This document shows, piece by piece, positions 23,775 through 31,108 of a DNA stretch of 35,995 bases (positions are counted from its first letter, which is position 1; each line of letters opens with the position of its first letter). The notes beneath the pieces are model-generated. The model worked only from the letters and a program-made list of their open reading frames with translations, made no database searches and was not told the DNA's origin. Source of the DNA: a virus; the IMG/VR virus record IMGVR_UViG_3300050821_004539, positions 1 to 35,995 of that record; one strand, given 5' to 3'. A program made the position numbers and the translations under genes.

Positions 23775-25169
23775 GTGGCTCAACTCTACCCATCAACGCC
23801 GGTCACCGGCTACAACGCCAACCCGCCGCCGGACGACGGCACGCAGGTTTCGACAAACCTTGAACGCTGGTCGGATGTCAAGACCAAGATCGGCGACCCC
23901 CTCAACGTCTTTGCCGGTGCGGTCGATGGTAACCTAACTGCGGCTTTTGGCAAGACCCTTGACGGGGCAACGGTCGTATCCACCGGCACCACTTATGTCA
24001 TGTCTGCGGCCGATCAGGGTAGGCTGATCGTGGTCACCGTAGCGGGCGTGGTTGTCACAACCCCTTCCGCCTCCGTGGTCGGGGCGCCGTTCACATTCGC
24101 GGTCAGCAACCAGTCGAACGGGACGATCACGCTGGACGGATTTGGCGCGCAGACGGTGGACGGGCTGACCGTGCAGACCCTCAAGGCCGGCTCCGGGGCG
24201 ATCGTCAAGACGGACGGCAGCAACTGGTTCACGTTCGGCCTCAAGCCGGCTCAGCTCGTGTCGGTCAATCCGCCGTTTAGCTTCGATGTGCCGATCAACT
24301 TGGGCCTGGTAGCGTCGGTCAACGCCGGCATCCTCACTGTCGCCATCAAGACTAATTCGGGCAATGATCCGACTCCCGGCGATCCGGTCCTGATTCCGTT
24401 CCGTGACGCGACGATTGCCAACGGCGATCCGGTCTGGATTGCGATCACCGCGGCGCTGAGCATCAACACCAACGCGATCGGTGCAACGCTCCAAACACAG
24501 AATTCAACCCCGTTCCGGTTCTGGATTTGCGCATTTAACAATGCTGGCACTCCGGTTCTTGCGTTGTGGCATTCCGGTGTAGCGGCGCCTGTAGCAATAA
24601 TAAGGCCGCTCGATGAATCCTCGTTGCAGTCGGCTACGGGCATTAGCGCGGCTGCGACATCGGCGGGCGTGTTCTATTGCCCGAACGGCACAACGCTCAC
24701 AAACGTTGCAGTTCGTAAGATCGGATTCCTGGATTATGTGGCTGGTCTGGCGACAGCCGGGAATTACAACGTCGCCCCGACGAAGCTGCAATTGTACGGC
24801 CCTGGAATACCAAGCCCAGGAACTGTGATACAGTCTGCGGTATCGCTTAGCTTGAATCCCGCCATCACGATCTCGAACGCCGTCAACGCTGTAAAAATCT
24901 TTTCCCACCTGACTGTTTCCCAAACCGGCACGGCAGCGGTTTTGGGGACGCTAACAACCACGCTCAAAAGAGGCGCGACTACTTTAGACACGGCAGTACA
25001 AAATATTTTTCTAAGTACAACACTTTCTTTAGGAGGTGTCGTTTCTCTTCTCGCTATTGACGCCCCTGGCACAACTGCAGCTTCTTATGCTCTTGCTACC
25101 ACATCAACAAATGGAGGGGCTATCGTTACAGGCCAGAACGCGACCATGCTTGACGAGATCATGGCATGA
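23775..25169 (+). CDS. Tail or head fibre with conserved phage N-terminus
   Basis: 464 residues from GTG 23775. The first ~60 residues carry a segment I recognise from many phage fibre-type genes (GYNANPPPDDGTQVSTNLER, WSDVKTKIGDPLNVF, LTAAFGKTLDG), likely an attachment or trimerisation part. Then come beta-rich low-charge sections (VVSTGTTYVMSAADQGRLIV, TITLDGFGAQTVDGLTVQTL) and a C-terminal beta-sandwich-like part. No catalytic pattern. It lies between ejection genes and lysis genes and overlaps the next gene by 4 bases. Confidence 0.7.
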   Translation: MAQLYPSTPVTGYNANPPPDDGTQVSTNLERWSDVKTKIGDPLNVFAGAVDGNLTAAFGKTLDGATVVSTGTTYVMSAADQGRLIVVTVAGVVVTTPSASVVGAPFTFAVSNQSNGTITLDGFGAQTVDGLTVQTLKAGSGAIVKTDGSNWFTFGLKPAQLVSVNPPFSFDVPINLGLVASVNAGILTVAIKTNSGNDPTPGDPVLIPFRDATIANGDPVWIAITAALSINTNAIGATLQTQNSTPFRFWICAFNNAGTPVLALWHSGVAAPVAIIRPLDESSLQSATGISAAATSAGVFYCPNGTTLTNVAVRKIGFLDYVAGLATAGNYNVAPTKLQLYGPGIPSPGTVIQSAVSLSLNPAITISNAVNAVKIFSHLTVSQTGTAAVLGTLTTTLKRGATTLDTAVQNIFLSTTLSLGGVVSLLAIDAPGTTAASYALATTSTNGGAIVTGQNATMLDEIMA

Positions 25170-25627
25170 ATCCAGAGGCGCCGCTTGACGGCCTGAACGA
25201 TCATTGGGAGCCACCGCCCGAGGAGCCGGTCCTGATATGGCCGATGCTGCTGACCTTGTTTGTCATCGTTGTCATAGGATTTGCTGTCTATTCCTGCTCG
25301 GCGGGAGCCCACGACTACAGGCACCCGGAAAAACAGAAGTGGTACGAGTCTCTCCATAGCAGCAAGGAAGTGTGCTGCGACGGCAAAGAGGCCACGCACA
25401 TCGCGGACTTTGAGTGGGACACCACTTGTGAGCAGAACAACTTCGGCGAGAAGCTCTGTCATTACCGGGTGTTCCTGCACAACAAGTGGCGAGACGTTCC
25501 AGCAAGCGCAGTAGTGGAAGGGCCAAACTTGGATGGGTCCGCGCTGTTATGGGAAATCCCGGACTGGCACGGCAATCAGATAACCGACACTACCATCCGG
25601 TGCTTCATGCCCGGCGCAGGAGGCTAG
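25166..25627 (+). CDS. Membrane-anchored Cys-containing conserved phage/alphaproteobacterial protein
   Basis: 153 residues. A single membrane span (about residues 23-45, LIWPMLLTLFVIVVIGFAVY) is followed by SCSAGAHDYRHPEKQKWYES, then KEVCCDGKEATHIADFEWDT, a further Cys pair and IRCFMPGAGG. The H-YRHPE--KWYE-L---K--CCDG pattern is one I associate with small proteins common in Bradyrhizobium-like genomes and their phages. The domain is probably periplasmic and disulfide-bonded. Its place next to the muralytic gene suggests an envelope or lysis role; this is inferred. Confidence 0.7.
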   Translation: MNPEAPLDGLNDHWEPPPEEPVLIWPMLLTLFVIVVIGFAVYSCSAGAHDYRHPEKQKWYESLHSSKEVCCDGKEATHIADFEWDTTCEQNNFGEKLCHYRVFLHNKWRDVPASAVVEGPNLDGSALLWEIPDWHGNQITDTTIRCFMPGAGG

Positions 25628-26230
25628 ATGCGCTACTCTGCAATCTGGCCTCTGTACGCAAAGTGGTGGGACGCGATGGTCATCAAGCCGGAGCGCGTCC
25701 GCGAGTTCGCATTAGAAGCGGAGTATTCAGTCAGCCACAAGGCGGCCTATCTGGAAATACAGGAGGCCACGCCAAACAAGGTGCCATGGCCGATGCTGGC
25801 GGTGATCCACTGGCGCGAGTCTATACAAGACAGTGCCGGTCACCCGCGCTTCGATACCTATCTCGGCAATGGCCAGGTTCTTTCTCGGCGGACAACCATA
25901 GTCCCGGTGGGTCGCGGGCCGTTCACTGGGCCGCATGCCTTCCTTGATGGTGCCCTCGACGCGCTCAAGATCGATGATCTTCTGACGGTTATCGACTGGC
26001 GGTTAGAGAAAATGCTCTTCTGGATCACGGGCTTCAATGGTTGGGGCTACGGGATGCACCCGTCGCCTTATATTTTCGGAGGAACAAACATCCAGATTCC
26101 CGGCAAATACATCCGCGATCATGTCTTTGATCCGCATGCATGGGATCCGCAGCCGGGATGCGCACCGCTGCTACAGCAGATCGCCAAGCTCGACCCGAGC
26201 GTGCAGTTCGTTCGCGAGAGCACAGCATGA
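25628..26230 (+). CDS. Phage muralytic enzyme (lysozyme-like family)
   Basis: 200 residues. VPWPMLAVIHWRES (residues ~52-65) carries a Glu (E64) in the position expected of a lysozyme-type catalytic acid. Other conserved strings are FDTYLGNGQVLSRRTTIVPV, RGPF, LFWITGFNGWGYGM and SPYIFGGTNIQIPGKYI. The set (Glu, Gly-Asn-Gly, FNGWGYGMH-SPY) matches a lysozyme-like family frequent in alphaproteobacterial prophages. It probably cleaves peptidoglycan at lysis. There is no signal peptide, so export would need a holin, several candidates of which follow. Confidence 0.75.
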   Translation: MRYSAIWPLYAKWWDAMVIKPERVREFALEAEYSVSHKAAYLEIQEATPNKVPWPMLAVIHWRESIQDSAGHPRFDTYLGNGQVLSRRTTIVPVGRGPFTGPHAFLDGALDALKIDDLLTVIDWRLEKMLFWITGFNGWGYGMHPSPYIFGGTNIQIPGKYIRDHVFDPHAWDPQPGCAPLLQQIAKLDPSVQFVRESTA

Positions 26231-26430
26231 TCAGCCGCACCATCGCCATCGTGCTGCTGCCGCTCTGGACCACCTCCGCCGATGCTGAATCAAGAATATT
26301 TCAGCATTGGCAAACGCCACACTACGGCTGCGGGCAATGGAGCAGGTGCTACGTCCGTGCGCTTTCCAGGGAGCGCATGTCGGGGATGGTGACGCGCTTC
26401 AGCGGAAGTTATTGGACGACAAGGAGATAA
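26227..26430 (+). CDS. Small exported protein of the lysis region
   Basis: 67 residues from ATG 26227, overlapping the previous stop by ATGA. The N-terminus MISRTIAIVLLPLWTTSADA looks like a signal peptide with an ADA-E cleavage site. The mature part is short and aromatic with two cysteines (YGCGQWSRCYVRAL), which may form a disulfide. There is no lipobox, so it is not an obvious Rz1-type spanin. Function unknown. Confidence 0.6.
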   Translation: MISRTIAIVLLPLWTTSADAESRIFQHWQTPHYGCGQWSRCYVRALSRERMSGMVTRFSGSYWTTRR

Positions 26431-26444
26431 GGAGAACCGGGACT

Positions 26445-26654
26445 ATGATCAATCCCACAAGCCCCGCGCCGGTAACGCCGCCAGGAACCGAATACGTCGT
26501 GGTGATGCACAAGAGATTTTTGATGATGTACGACGATTATGTCGTCGGCAGATACGCGGGTAAGGACGAGGCTGATGCCGCTTGCAGGAAACTGTCGCTG
26601 ATCGCTCCGTGGGGAGCGAGCTACAGCGTAGAGAACAGGGTAAGGGGGTCATGA
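26445..26654 (+). CDS. Small hypothetical protein
   Basis: 69 residues from ATG 26445, with GGAGA eight to nine bases upstream. The N-terminus is Pro-rich (INPTSPAPVTPPGTEYVVVM), then HKRFLMMYDDYVVGRYAGKD and a helix with one Cys. It could be a single compact beta/alpha domain, but no family is recognised. Its TGA overlaps the next ATG. Confidence 0.6.
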   Translation: MINPTSPAPVTPPGTEYVVVMHKRFLMMYDDYVVGRYAGKDEADAACRKLSLIAPWGASYSVENRVRGS

Positions 26655-27205
26655 CCGGCCCAATCCTAGGACGCGGCATGTACGGGATGTGGGGTCCGGT
26701 AACGGACCCTGGCGAGCGGGAATTCTGCGCCAAGGTGGCGGCGCTCGGCGTCGACATCGGGCGGTCCCCTTATGAGCACTATGAAGTCAATCAGATCGCC
26801 GCCGACTTCAACGCCGCGCCTAACGCCGTCCATCTGGTGTGGGGTTCTTCACTCGGGGCAAACAATTGTCCTGTCGTGGCCGTCTACGCCCCTCGCGTAG
26901 TCATACACGGCATGTGGGGTTTCCAGGCGTCGCTCGACGGAGCTCAGGTCGGGATACCGCACAATGTGTTGTTTGCGCATGAAGTGTGGAACCCGAATTG
27001 GGCTATGACTTTCGGCCTTGGTGCCTACGAGTGGGTCAGGGCGCCCGGCAATTCCCGTACCAACCTATACACGAGCAAACGGTACGACTTCCATCCCGGC
27101 GAAACTGAGGCAGCACAGGCAATGTTTCTCGCCGAGATGAAACGGGTCATTGCTGCTGCATCTGATAAGCCAACAGCACCTGTCCTAACATCCGGTGAGC
27201 CGTGA
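26651..27205 (+). CDS. Small alpha/beta-hydrolase-like protein
   Basis: 184 residues from ATG 26651 (overlap with previous stop). Residues ~59-70, AVHLVWGSSLGA, form a strand then GSSLG (residues 65-69), matching the G-x-S-x-G nucleophile elbow of alpha/beta-hydrolases, with Ser67 as the candidate nucleophile. A His in YDFHPGET (H148) is in the right order for the catalytic His. An acidic third member is not evident, and the protein is shorter than typical hydrolases, so activity is not certain. It sits among cell-wall and holin-like genes and may cleave an envelope ester or amide. Confidence 0.5.
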   Translation: MTGPILGRGMYGMWGPVTDPGEREFCAKVAALGVDIGRSPYEHYEVNQIAADFNAAPNAVHLVWGSSLGANNCPVVAVYAPRVVIHGMWGFQASLDGAQVGIPHNVLFAHEVWNPNWAMTFGLGAYEWVRAPGNSRTNLYTSKRYDFHPGETEAAQAMFLAEMKRVIAAASDKPTAPVLTSGEP

Positions 27206-27672
27206 CCGATCAAACCCAAGACGGCCCGACGCCACCGTTACCAGCGAGTGGTCGGTTCCCCGACACGCAGGCGGCTCTCGCCTTCTGCATAGTATTTGGC
27301 ACCCTTGGCCTCATTGTCCTGGTGATCTTTCATCCGCCGCCGCAGGAGGTTGCCTCGACCATCTTCACTCTGATTGGAGGCTTCGGAACACTCGCTGCGG
27401 GCGTTGGCGGGTACTTTTTCGGCAGCTCGAAAGGCTCTGTTGCCAAGGACGACGCGCGCGATGCGACGATGAATACGCTGGTCAACAAGGTTGTTGGGAG
27501 CGGTACGGGATCAGGCGGCACTCCCGCCGCCGTTACGGCCGCTGCAATTGCTGCCGCTCCTGCCGCCGCTGCACAAGCCGCTCCACCGGCCGCTGACGTT
27601 GCCGCGCCGCCCGCTGCCGAGATCGCTGTCGAGCATGCGCTGGCCGAGCGCGATGCGGAGCACAAGACATGA
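27202..27672 (+). CDS. Holin-like two-span membrane protein with Ala/Pro-rich tail
   Basis: 156 residues from GTG 27202. Two membrane spans are visible: residues ~25-46 (LAFCIVFGTLGLIVLVIF) and ~52-72 (IFTLIGGFGTLAAGVGGYFF). They are followed by SSKGSVAKDDARD and a long low-complexity Ala/Pro/Gly tail (AAAIAAAPAAAAQAAPPAAD) ending charged. Two spans beside a muralytic gene are the usual signature of a class II holin, but the Ala/Pro tail is unusual. An alternative is a signalling or scaffold membrane protein. Confidence 0.65.
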   Translation: MTDQTQDGPTPPLPASGRFPDTQAALAFCIVFGTLGLIVLVIFHPPPQEVASTIFTLIGGFGTLAAGVGGYFFGSSKGSVAKDDARDATMNTLVNKVVGSGTGSGGTPAAVTAAAIAAAPAAAAQAAPPAADVAAPPAAEIAVEHALAERDAEHKT

Positions 27673-27676
27673 GCCA

Positions 27677-27844
27677 ATGACCTACGCGACAGCTCGCACC
27701 GAGGCGGCCGAATTGGCTCTCGCTATGCTGGATGCTGGCGAAGATAAGAACGACCTCTACAGCGTTTTTCTTCAAGTCGCTACGACGCTGCTGACAGTCA
27801 ATGACAGAATGATCCGAACCGAACTACGAAAGGCACTCAGATGA
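27677..27844 (+). CDS. 55-residue helical hypothetical protein
   Basis: ATG 27677 lies four bases after the previous stop; its TGA overlaps the next ATG. The product MTYATARTEAAELALAMLDA is followed by KNDLYSVFLQVATTLLTVND and a basic end, probably all-helical and soluble. A much longer upstream reading in the same frame is Pro/Leu-rich shadow sequence and is not used. No family is recognised. Confidence 0.6.
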   Translation: MTYATARTEAAELALAMLDAGEDKNDLYSVFLQVATTLLTVNDRMIRTELRKALR

Positions 27845-28377
27845 ACTGGATAGCCCTTGTTGCTTCGTTCGTGCCGGCCCTGGTACAGCTTATACCGCAG
27901 ATCGTATCTGCCTGGACCCGCTCATCCGGGAACGGGCTTGCCAAGGTAGCGGCGGTCGTACACGGAACACCTGTTGCTGCCACGTTGGCCGATATCGGCA
28001 GCGCGATGTTTCCCAAACTGGATCCCGAGCTGCACGCTGCGGCTGCGGCCCTCATTCACGCCCACCCCGACAATACCGCCTATGTGCAAGAGACGTTGAA
28101 TTTCCTCAGCTCCACCGGCTACATCACCATCAAACCTATTCTGGTCGTGGACGGTGCGTGGGGGCCAAAGACGAGCGCCGCCGTAGCAATGCTGCAGACT
28201 AAGCTCGGCGTGCCTACGACCGGCTTCCTTGCCGATGCCGAATATGCCGGCCTCTCGGTTCTGGTATCGAAGTTTGCCGGCGCAAACATCAATACGGCCC
28301 TTGCGGCAGTCGTCCCGCTGCCTGCGCCGGCACCAGCGCCCGTTCCGGCTGCTCCGCCAGCCGCGGCTAAGCCATAG
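27841..28377 (+). CDS. Peptidoglycan-binding-domain protein with hydrophobic N-terminus
   Basis: 178 residues. A hydrophobic N-terminal helix (NWIALVASFVPALVQLIPQI) may be an uncleaved signal or anchor. Residues ~95-140 contain ILVVDGAWGPKTSAAVAMLQ then TKLGVPTTGF, the classical peptidoglycan_binding_1 pattern (DG-WGP-T--AV---Q---G---TG). The C-terminal Pro/Ala stretch (PAPAPAPVPAAPPAAAKP) is a likely wall-spanning linker. No hydrolase domain is present, so it probably positions a partner at the wall. Confidence 0.75.
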   Translation: MNWIALVASFVPALVQLIPQIVSAWTRSSGNGLAKVAAVVHGTPVAATLADIGSAMFPKLDPELHAAAAALIHAHPDNTAYVQETLNFLSSTGYITIKPILVVDGAWGPKTSAAVAMLQTKLGVPTTGFLADAEYAGLSVLVSKFAGANINTALAAVVPLPAPAPAPVPAAPPAAAKP

Positions 28378-28388
28378 GGGGAACCATC

Positions 28389-28697
28389 ATGACCAATAGC
28401 GAGATAGCCGCGGGCGCGGCAGCACTTGAGACCTATGCCGAAGGGCAGAGCTGGAAGGCCCGCTTCGCCCCCGCGAAGACATGGCACGAGGGCTCAATCG
28501 ACATCATCCGTGCCGCCGATGGCAGTCCTGACCGCACGCCGGCTGGGCAAGTTGTCGCCGGCATTAATGCTCTGCATATCGCCCTTAAGGCAATCGACCA
28601 AGAAACCGCACTCAGCGTCCAGCAGTATCATGACGCTGCAGCCGTCGTTCTGGCTGCCGTGAACAAGCTGCGGTCACATCCAGTCGCGCCAAAATAG
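28389..28697 (+). CDS. Hypothetical protein of the lysis region
   Basis: 102 residues from ATG 28389, with GGGGAA before it. The sequence is Ala-rich and helical, with AALETYAEGQSWKARFAPAK, TWHEGSIDIIRAADGSPD and a C-terminal helix (AAAVVLAAVNKLRSHP). No signal peptide or span is present. It is in line with the surrounding late genes. Function unknown. Confidence 0.6.
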   Translation: MTNSEIAAGAAALETYAEGQSWKARFAPAKTWHEGSIDIIRAADGSPDRTPAGQVVAGINALHIALKAIDQETALSVQQYHDAAAVVLAAVNKLRSHPVAPK

Positions 28698-28711
28698 CAG
28701 GAGAAACGGCC

Positions 28712-28939
28712 ATGATAGGAATGGCAATATCGGTTCTGTGGCTGCTCGTGGGAGTCGTGGTTCTGTGCGCGGTCATCTGGTTTGCGCTTTATGTCGTCCA
28801 GCAAGTGCTGGGGATAGCCATCCCCGAGCGTGTCGTGCAGGCAATATGGCTGATTGTGCTCATCCTCGTCGTCATTGCGATCCTGACCATCCTGGCCGGC
28901 GGATCTATTGGCGGGATGAGCCTCCACTCGATGCGATGA
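28712..28939 (+). CDS. Holin-like two-span membrane protein
   Basis: 75 residues, with GGAGAAACGG ahead of ATG 28712. The first span covers residues ~2-28 (AISVLWLLVGVVVLCAVIWF) and the second ~43-64 (AIWLIVLILVVIAILTILAG), joined by a short amphipathic link with PER. The tail is short. Size and topology fit a small holin. With 27202 and 28936 it makes three candidate membrane lysis proteins. Confidence 0.65.
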   Translation: MIGMAISVLWLLVGVVVLCAVIWFALYVVQQVLGIAIPERVVQAIWLIVLILVVIAILTILAGGSIGGMSLHSMR

Positions 28940-29064
28940 TGCGCCGCCACTATAGACGGCAAAAGCCGTTTGCATGGGGCACGGCAGCCACGTTCCTTAT
29001 TGCCGTGCTGATCGTCGCGTGGATACTGACGCAGACGAGCGTCAAAATTTGGCCGGGGCTGTGA
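28936..29064 (+). CDS. 42-residue single-span membrane peptide
   Basis: ATG 28936 overlaps the previous stop (ATGA); a second ATG follows. The product begins MMRRHYRRQKPFAWGTAATF and continues LIAVLIVAWILTQTSVKIW. The very basic N-terminus stays cytoplasmic and one span follows (positive-inside). It may be an antiholin or pinholin-type partner of the preceding protein; this is inferred from position. Confidence 0.6.
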   Translation: MMRRHYRRQKPFAWGTAATFLIAVLIVAWILTQTSVKIWPGL

Positions 29065-29070
29065 GTAGCT

Positions 29071-29739
29071 ATGGCTAAGGCTAGAAGTGACAAGAATGGC
29101 GTAAGCCCGTCTGCTGCCGGGACAGGAGTGGACATCTACGGTGGCCCCGTCGTTGACCCGACGAAAAATGTTCTCGATCTGGTCAAGGCTGAGTCCAAGT
29201 ATCAGGATGCAATGCGTGATGCTGTCGATTCAAAGCAGAAAGCGTTAGACAACGCGGAACAGCGCCGTATTGATGATCTAGCAGCACTTCGCTTGGCCTA
29301 TGATCAGCGCATCGCCGAAGATTTGCGCGTTAACGTCAAGACGACATCGGATCAATTGGCGGGTCAGTTGGTCAAGGAAACCGGCGCGCTATCAAGTCAA
29401 ATCGGCGTGCTCAATACGTCATTCACCAACCAACTTACGACATTAACGACCTCGTTCACTCAACAGATCGGTGCCTTAACGAGCGCACTTACTCCACGCA
29501 TTGCCGACTTGGAGCGGTTCCGTTGGGAGCAGGGCGGAAAGACCAGCGTGTCAGACCCGGCAGTCACTACGGCGATCGCCGACATGACCAAGGCTATTAA
29601 AGATTTGGAATTGAGCCGAGGAACCATCAAGGGACATACTGAGGGCAATACTATTGTTTGGAATGTGGTCTCAGTCGGGATAACCATTTTAATTTCTGCT
29701 GCGGTGCTGATCACTATGATTTTGACACGGCACTGGTAA
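29071..29739 (+). CDS. Coiled-coil protein with C-terminal membrane anchor
   Basis: 222 residues from ATG 29071. After a Gly/Pro start, VVDPTKNVLDLVKAESKYQD begins a long coiled coil that reaches about residue 155, including LNTSFTNQLTTLTTSFTQQI. The end is a single membrane span (~195-218, NVVSVGITILISAAVLITMI). The VDPT-NVLDLV start is a pattern I associate with conserved phage proteins of unknown role. A tail-anchored coiled coil might act as an envelope tether or spanin-like element. It is the last gene of the plus-strand block. Confidence 0.65.
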   Translation: MAKARSDKNGVSPSAAGTGVDIYGGPVVDPTKNVLDLVKAESKYQDAMRDAVDSKQKALDNAEQRRIDDLAALRLAYDQRIAEDLRVNVKTTSDQLAGQLVKETGALSSQIGVLNTSFTNQLTTLTTSFTQQIGALTSALTPRIADLERFRWEQGGKTSVSDPAVTTAIADMTKAIKDLELSRGTIKGHTEGNTIVWNVVSVGITILISAAVLITMILTRHW

Positions 29740-29773
29740 AATCCTGCCCGAAATAACATCCAGGCGCCAACTG

Positions 29774-29803
29774 GCCCGGCCGCAGCGATGCGCCGGGCTT
29801 TTT
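29774..29803 (+). terminator. Intrinsic terminator closing the late operon
   Basis: GCCCGGC (29774-29780) and GCCGGGC (29792-29798) form a perfect 7-bp stem with an 11-base loop, followed by TTTTT (29799-29803). It lies in the 68-base gap between convergent genes. The opposite strand shows no T-run after the stem, so it serves the plus-strand late transcript. Confidence 0.75.
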
Positions 29804-29807
29804 GTTG

Positions 29808-30371
29808 TTAATCGTTCCCGTCAACCTCATCCCAACCTTCGGGATGAAAATTTGCATCATATTTAGGGGCATCACCGAGGGCGGCGCGAGTATCGTCGTG
29901 CAGTTCGCCGCGGTATTGTCGTTTGTGAAGCAAGCGCCAACAATTATCGTGCCGTTTTAGGAGTGCCCGCAGCAGCATGATCTCGTACTGCATCAAATCG
30001 TGAGTCGCCGCTGCCTCGTTCAAGTCAGCTCGCAACTGTTCGATCTCGTCGCTCATTGGCTTTGGATCGAACCGAACCAGCTGCTGCGTTCCGGTCCCCG
30101 TTCTTGTACAGTCGCAATTGTCGTCATGCGTCAACGTCCCACAGGCTTCACAATGCCAGAGAACGCCCGCCCGCAGCCGCTCGATCTCTCCGGCCAAAAA
30201 TTGTTTATCTTCAATTTGCTGGTTAAGATCAGCGATCGCATCTCGATACAGCTGTTGCAGCCGCTCGATCTCGGCGACGAGCTGTCCCAACAATCCGACA
30301 ACCTCGTATGAGGAATAGGTGTCGCCGTGTAGCTCGACTACCTTACGCGCCTGCTCCACGATGTCGTTCAT
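29808..30371 (-). CDS. Coiled-coil early protein with Cys motif (Ea22-like)
   Basis: 187 residues. The N-terminus MNDIVEQARKVVELHGDTYS leads into a coiled coil (LVAEIERLQQLYRDAIADLN). A small Cys/His part, LWHCEACGTLTHDDNCDC, follows and a second coil (EIEQLRADLNEAAATHDLMQ) runs to an acidic end. The MxDIVE opening and EIERL coil also occur in the 30527 gene, suggesting related early proteins. The build recalls Ead/Ea22-type phage proteins. Function unknown. Confidence 0.65.
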   Translation of the reverse strand: MNDIVEQARKVVELHGDTYSSYEVVGLLGQLVAEIERLQQLYRDAIADLNQQIEDKQFLAGEIERLRAGVLWHCEACGTLTHDDNCDCTRTGTGTQQLVRFDPKPMSDEIEQLRADLNEAAATHDLMQYEIMLLRALLKRHDNCWRLLHKRQYRGELHDDTRAALGDAPKYDANFHPEGWDEVDGND

Positions 30372-30392
30372 CCTGTCCTCGCATCAACGTGG

Positions 30393-30530
30393 CTAGCGGC
30401 CGAACGCCCGCCATATGCCCCGAAAATAATCATACCAGCGTTGGCTAATTCGTAAGCGTGGGTTGCACCATTCACATGCCTCTATCGGGCCGTCATGCGG
30501 GAAGCCGTTCCATGTAGTGTGTCCGCTCAT
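30393..30530 (-). CDS. 45-residue early protein with CxxC
   Basis: Minus strand, ATG at 30530-30528 overlapping the stop of the neighbour by ATGA; a longer in-frame reading from 30581 is not used because it would run through that gene. The product MSGHTTWNGFPHDGPIEACE continues WCNPRLRISQRWYDYFRGIW. CEWC is a possible metal or redox pair. Basic/aromatic C-terminus. No family is recognised. Confidence 0.55.
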   Translation of the reverse strand: MSGHTTWNGFPHDGPIEACEWCNPRLRISQRWYDYFRGIWRAFGR

Positions 30531-30715
30531 CCTGTCCTCGCCTGATTCTTCTCCCACCAATCGACATATTTCAATAACCACGCATGCTCTGGTGTTGGTC
30601 GCGGGGCACTTTTAAGCACCGCCCGCAGCCGCTCGATCTCGGCGGCGGCTTCCCTCATTACGCTTTCGTAAAATGCCGGACGTTCTGCCCGCAGCCGCTC
30701 CACGATGTCGCTCAT
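30527..30715 (-). CDS. Small coiled-coil early protein
   Basis: 62 residues. MSDIVERLRAERPAFYESVM is followed by REAAAEIERLRAVLKSAPRP and a Trp-rich end (YVDWWEKNQARTG). The start matches the opening of the 29808 protein and the EIERL coil is shared, so the two may be a short and a long version of one early family. GGGAG precedes the start codon on this strand. Confidence 0.6.
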   Translation of the reverse strand: MSDIVERLRAERPAFYESVMREAAAEIERLRAVLKSAPRPTPEHAWLLKYVDWWEKNQARTG

Positions 30716-30931
30716 TTTTCCGCTCCCTCAATTAGCTGTCAATTAGCCAGGACCACCGCCACTGTCGCATTATGCTATAGAAAACAATATCTTGGATGGA
30801 TATAGCCAGTAAGTAGTAGTTAAAAGAACGGCCCTTGAAAACATTGGGCTAATCGCCGGAACCCATTGGGAATCCCCAATTTATTGGTTAAACCCCATTA
30901 ACACCCGTTTCAGCCAATTTCGCACGCATCA
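30716..30931. promoter_or_regulatory. AT-richer gap with tandem and inverted repeats
   Basis: No convincing gene was found on either strand in these 216 bases. TCAATTAGC occurs twice (30728-30736 and 30739-30747), an 11-base period, directly upstream of the minus-strand gene start at 30715. Near 30867-30882 ATTGGG and CCCAAT form a small palindrome. A promoter and regulator-binding site for the genes below is likely, but no clear -35/-10 pair can be fixed. Confidence 0.4.
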
Positions 30932-31108
30932 TTAGCTGGGCCTTAGCCGACCCTGTTCCTCTAGCATTTTTAGTATCTCTTCGGCGAGGCGCGTCATCGT
31001 TTCGGGATTGGGCGCGATCCCCATGCCAACCGGATAGCCAAGATTGGCAATAACTATGCCGACCAGCTCGGCAATCTCGCCTCGCACGGGGTCTATCAAA
31101 TCCGTCAT
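30932..31108 (-). CDS. 58-residue acidic early protein
   Basis: Minus strand ATG at 31108-31106, overlapping the stop of the AlpA-like gene by ATGA. The product MTDLIDPVRGEIAELVGIVI continues ANLGYPVGMGIAPNPETMTR and ends with a helix (RLAEEILKMLEEQGRLRPS). It looks like a compact helical protein. An overlapping longer frame on the same strand is Arg-rich and lacks this pattern, so it is treated as a shadow. Confidence 0.6.
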   Translation of the reverse strand: MTDLIDPVRGEIAELVGIVIANLGYPVGMGIAPNPETMTRLAEEILKMLEEQGRLRPS

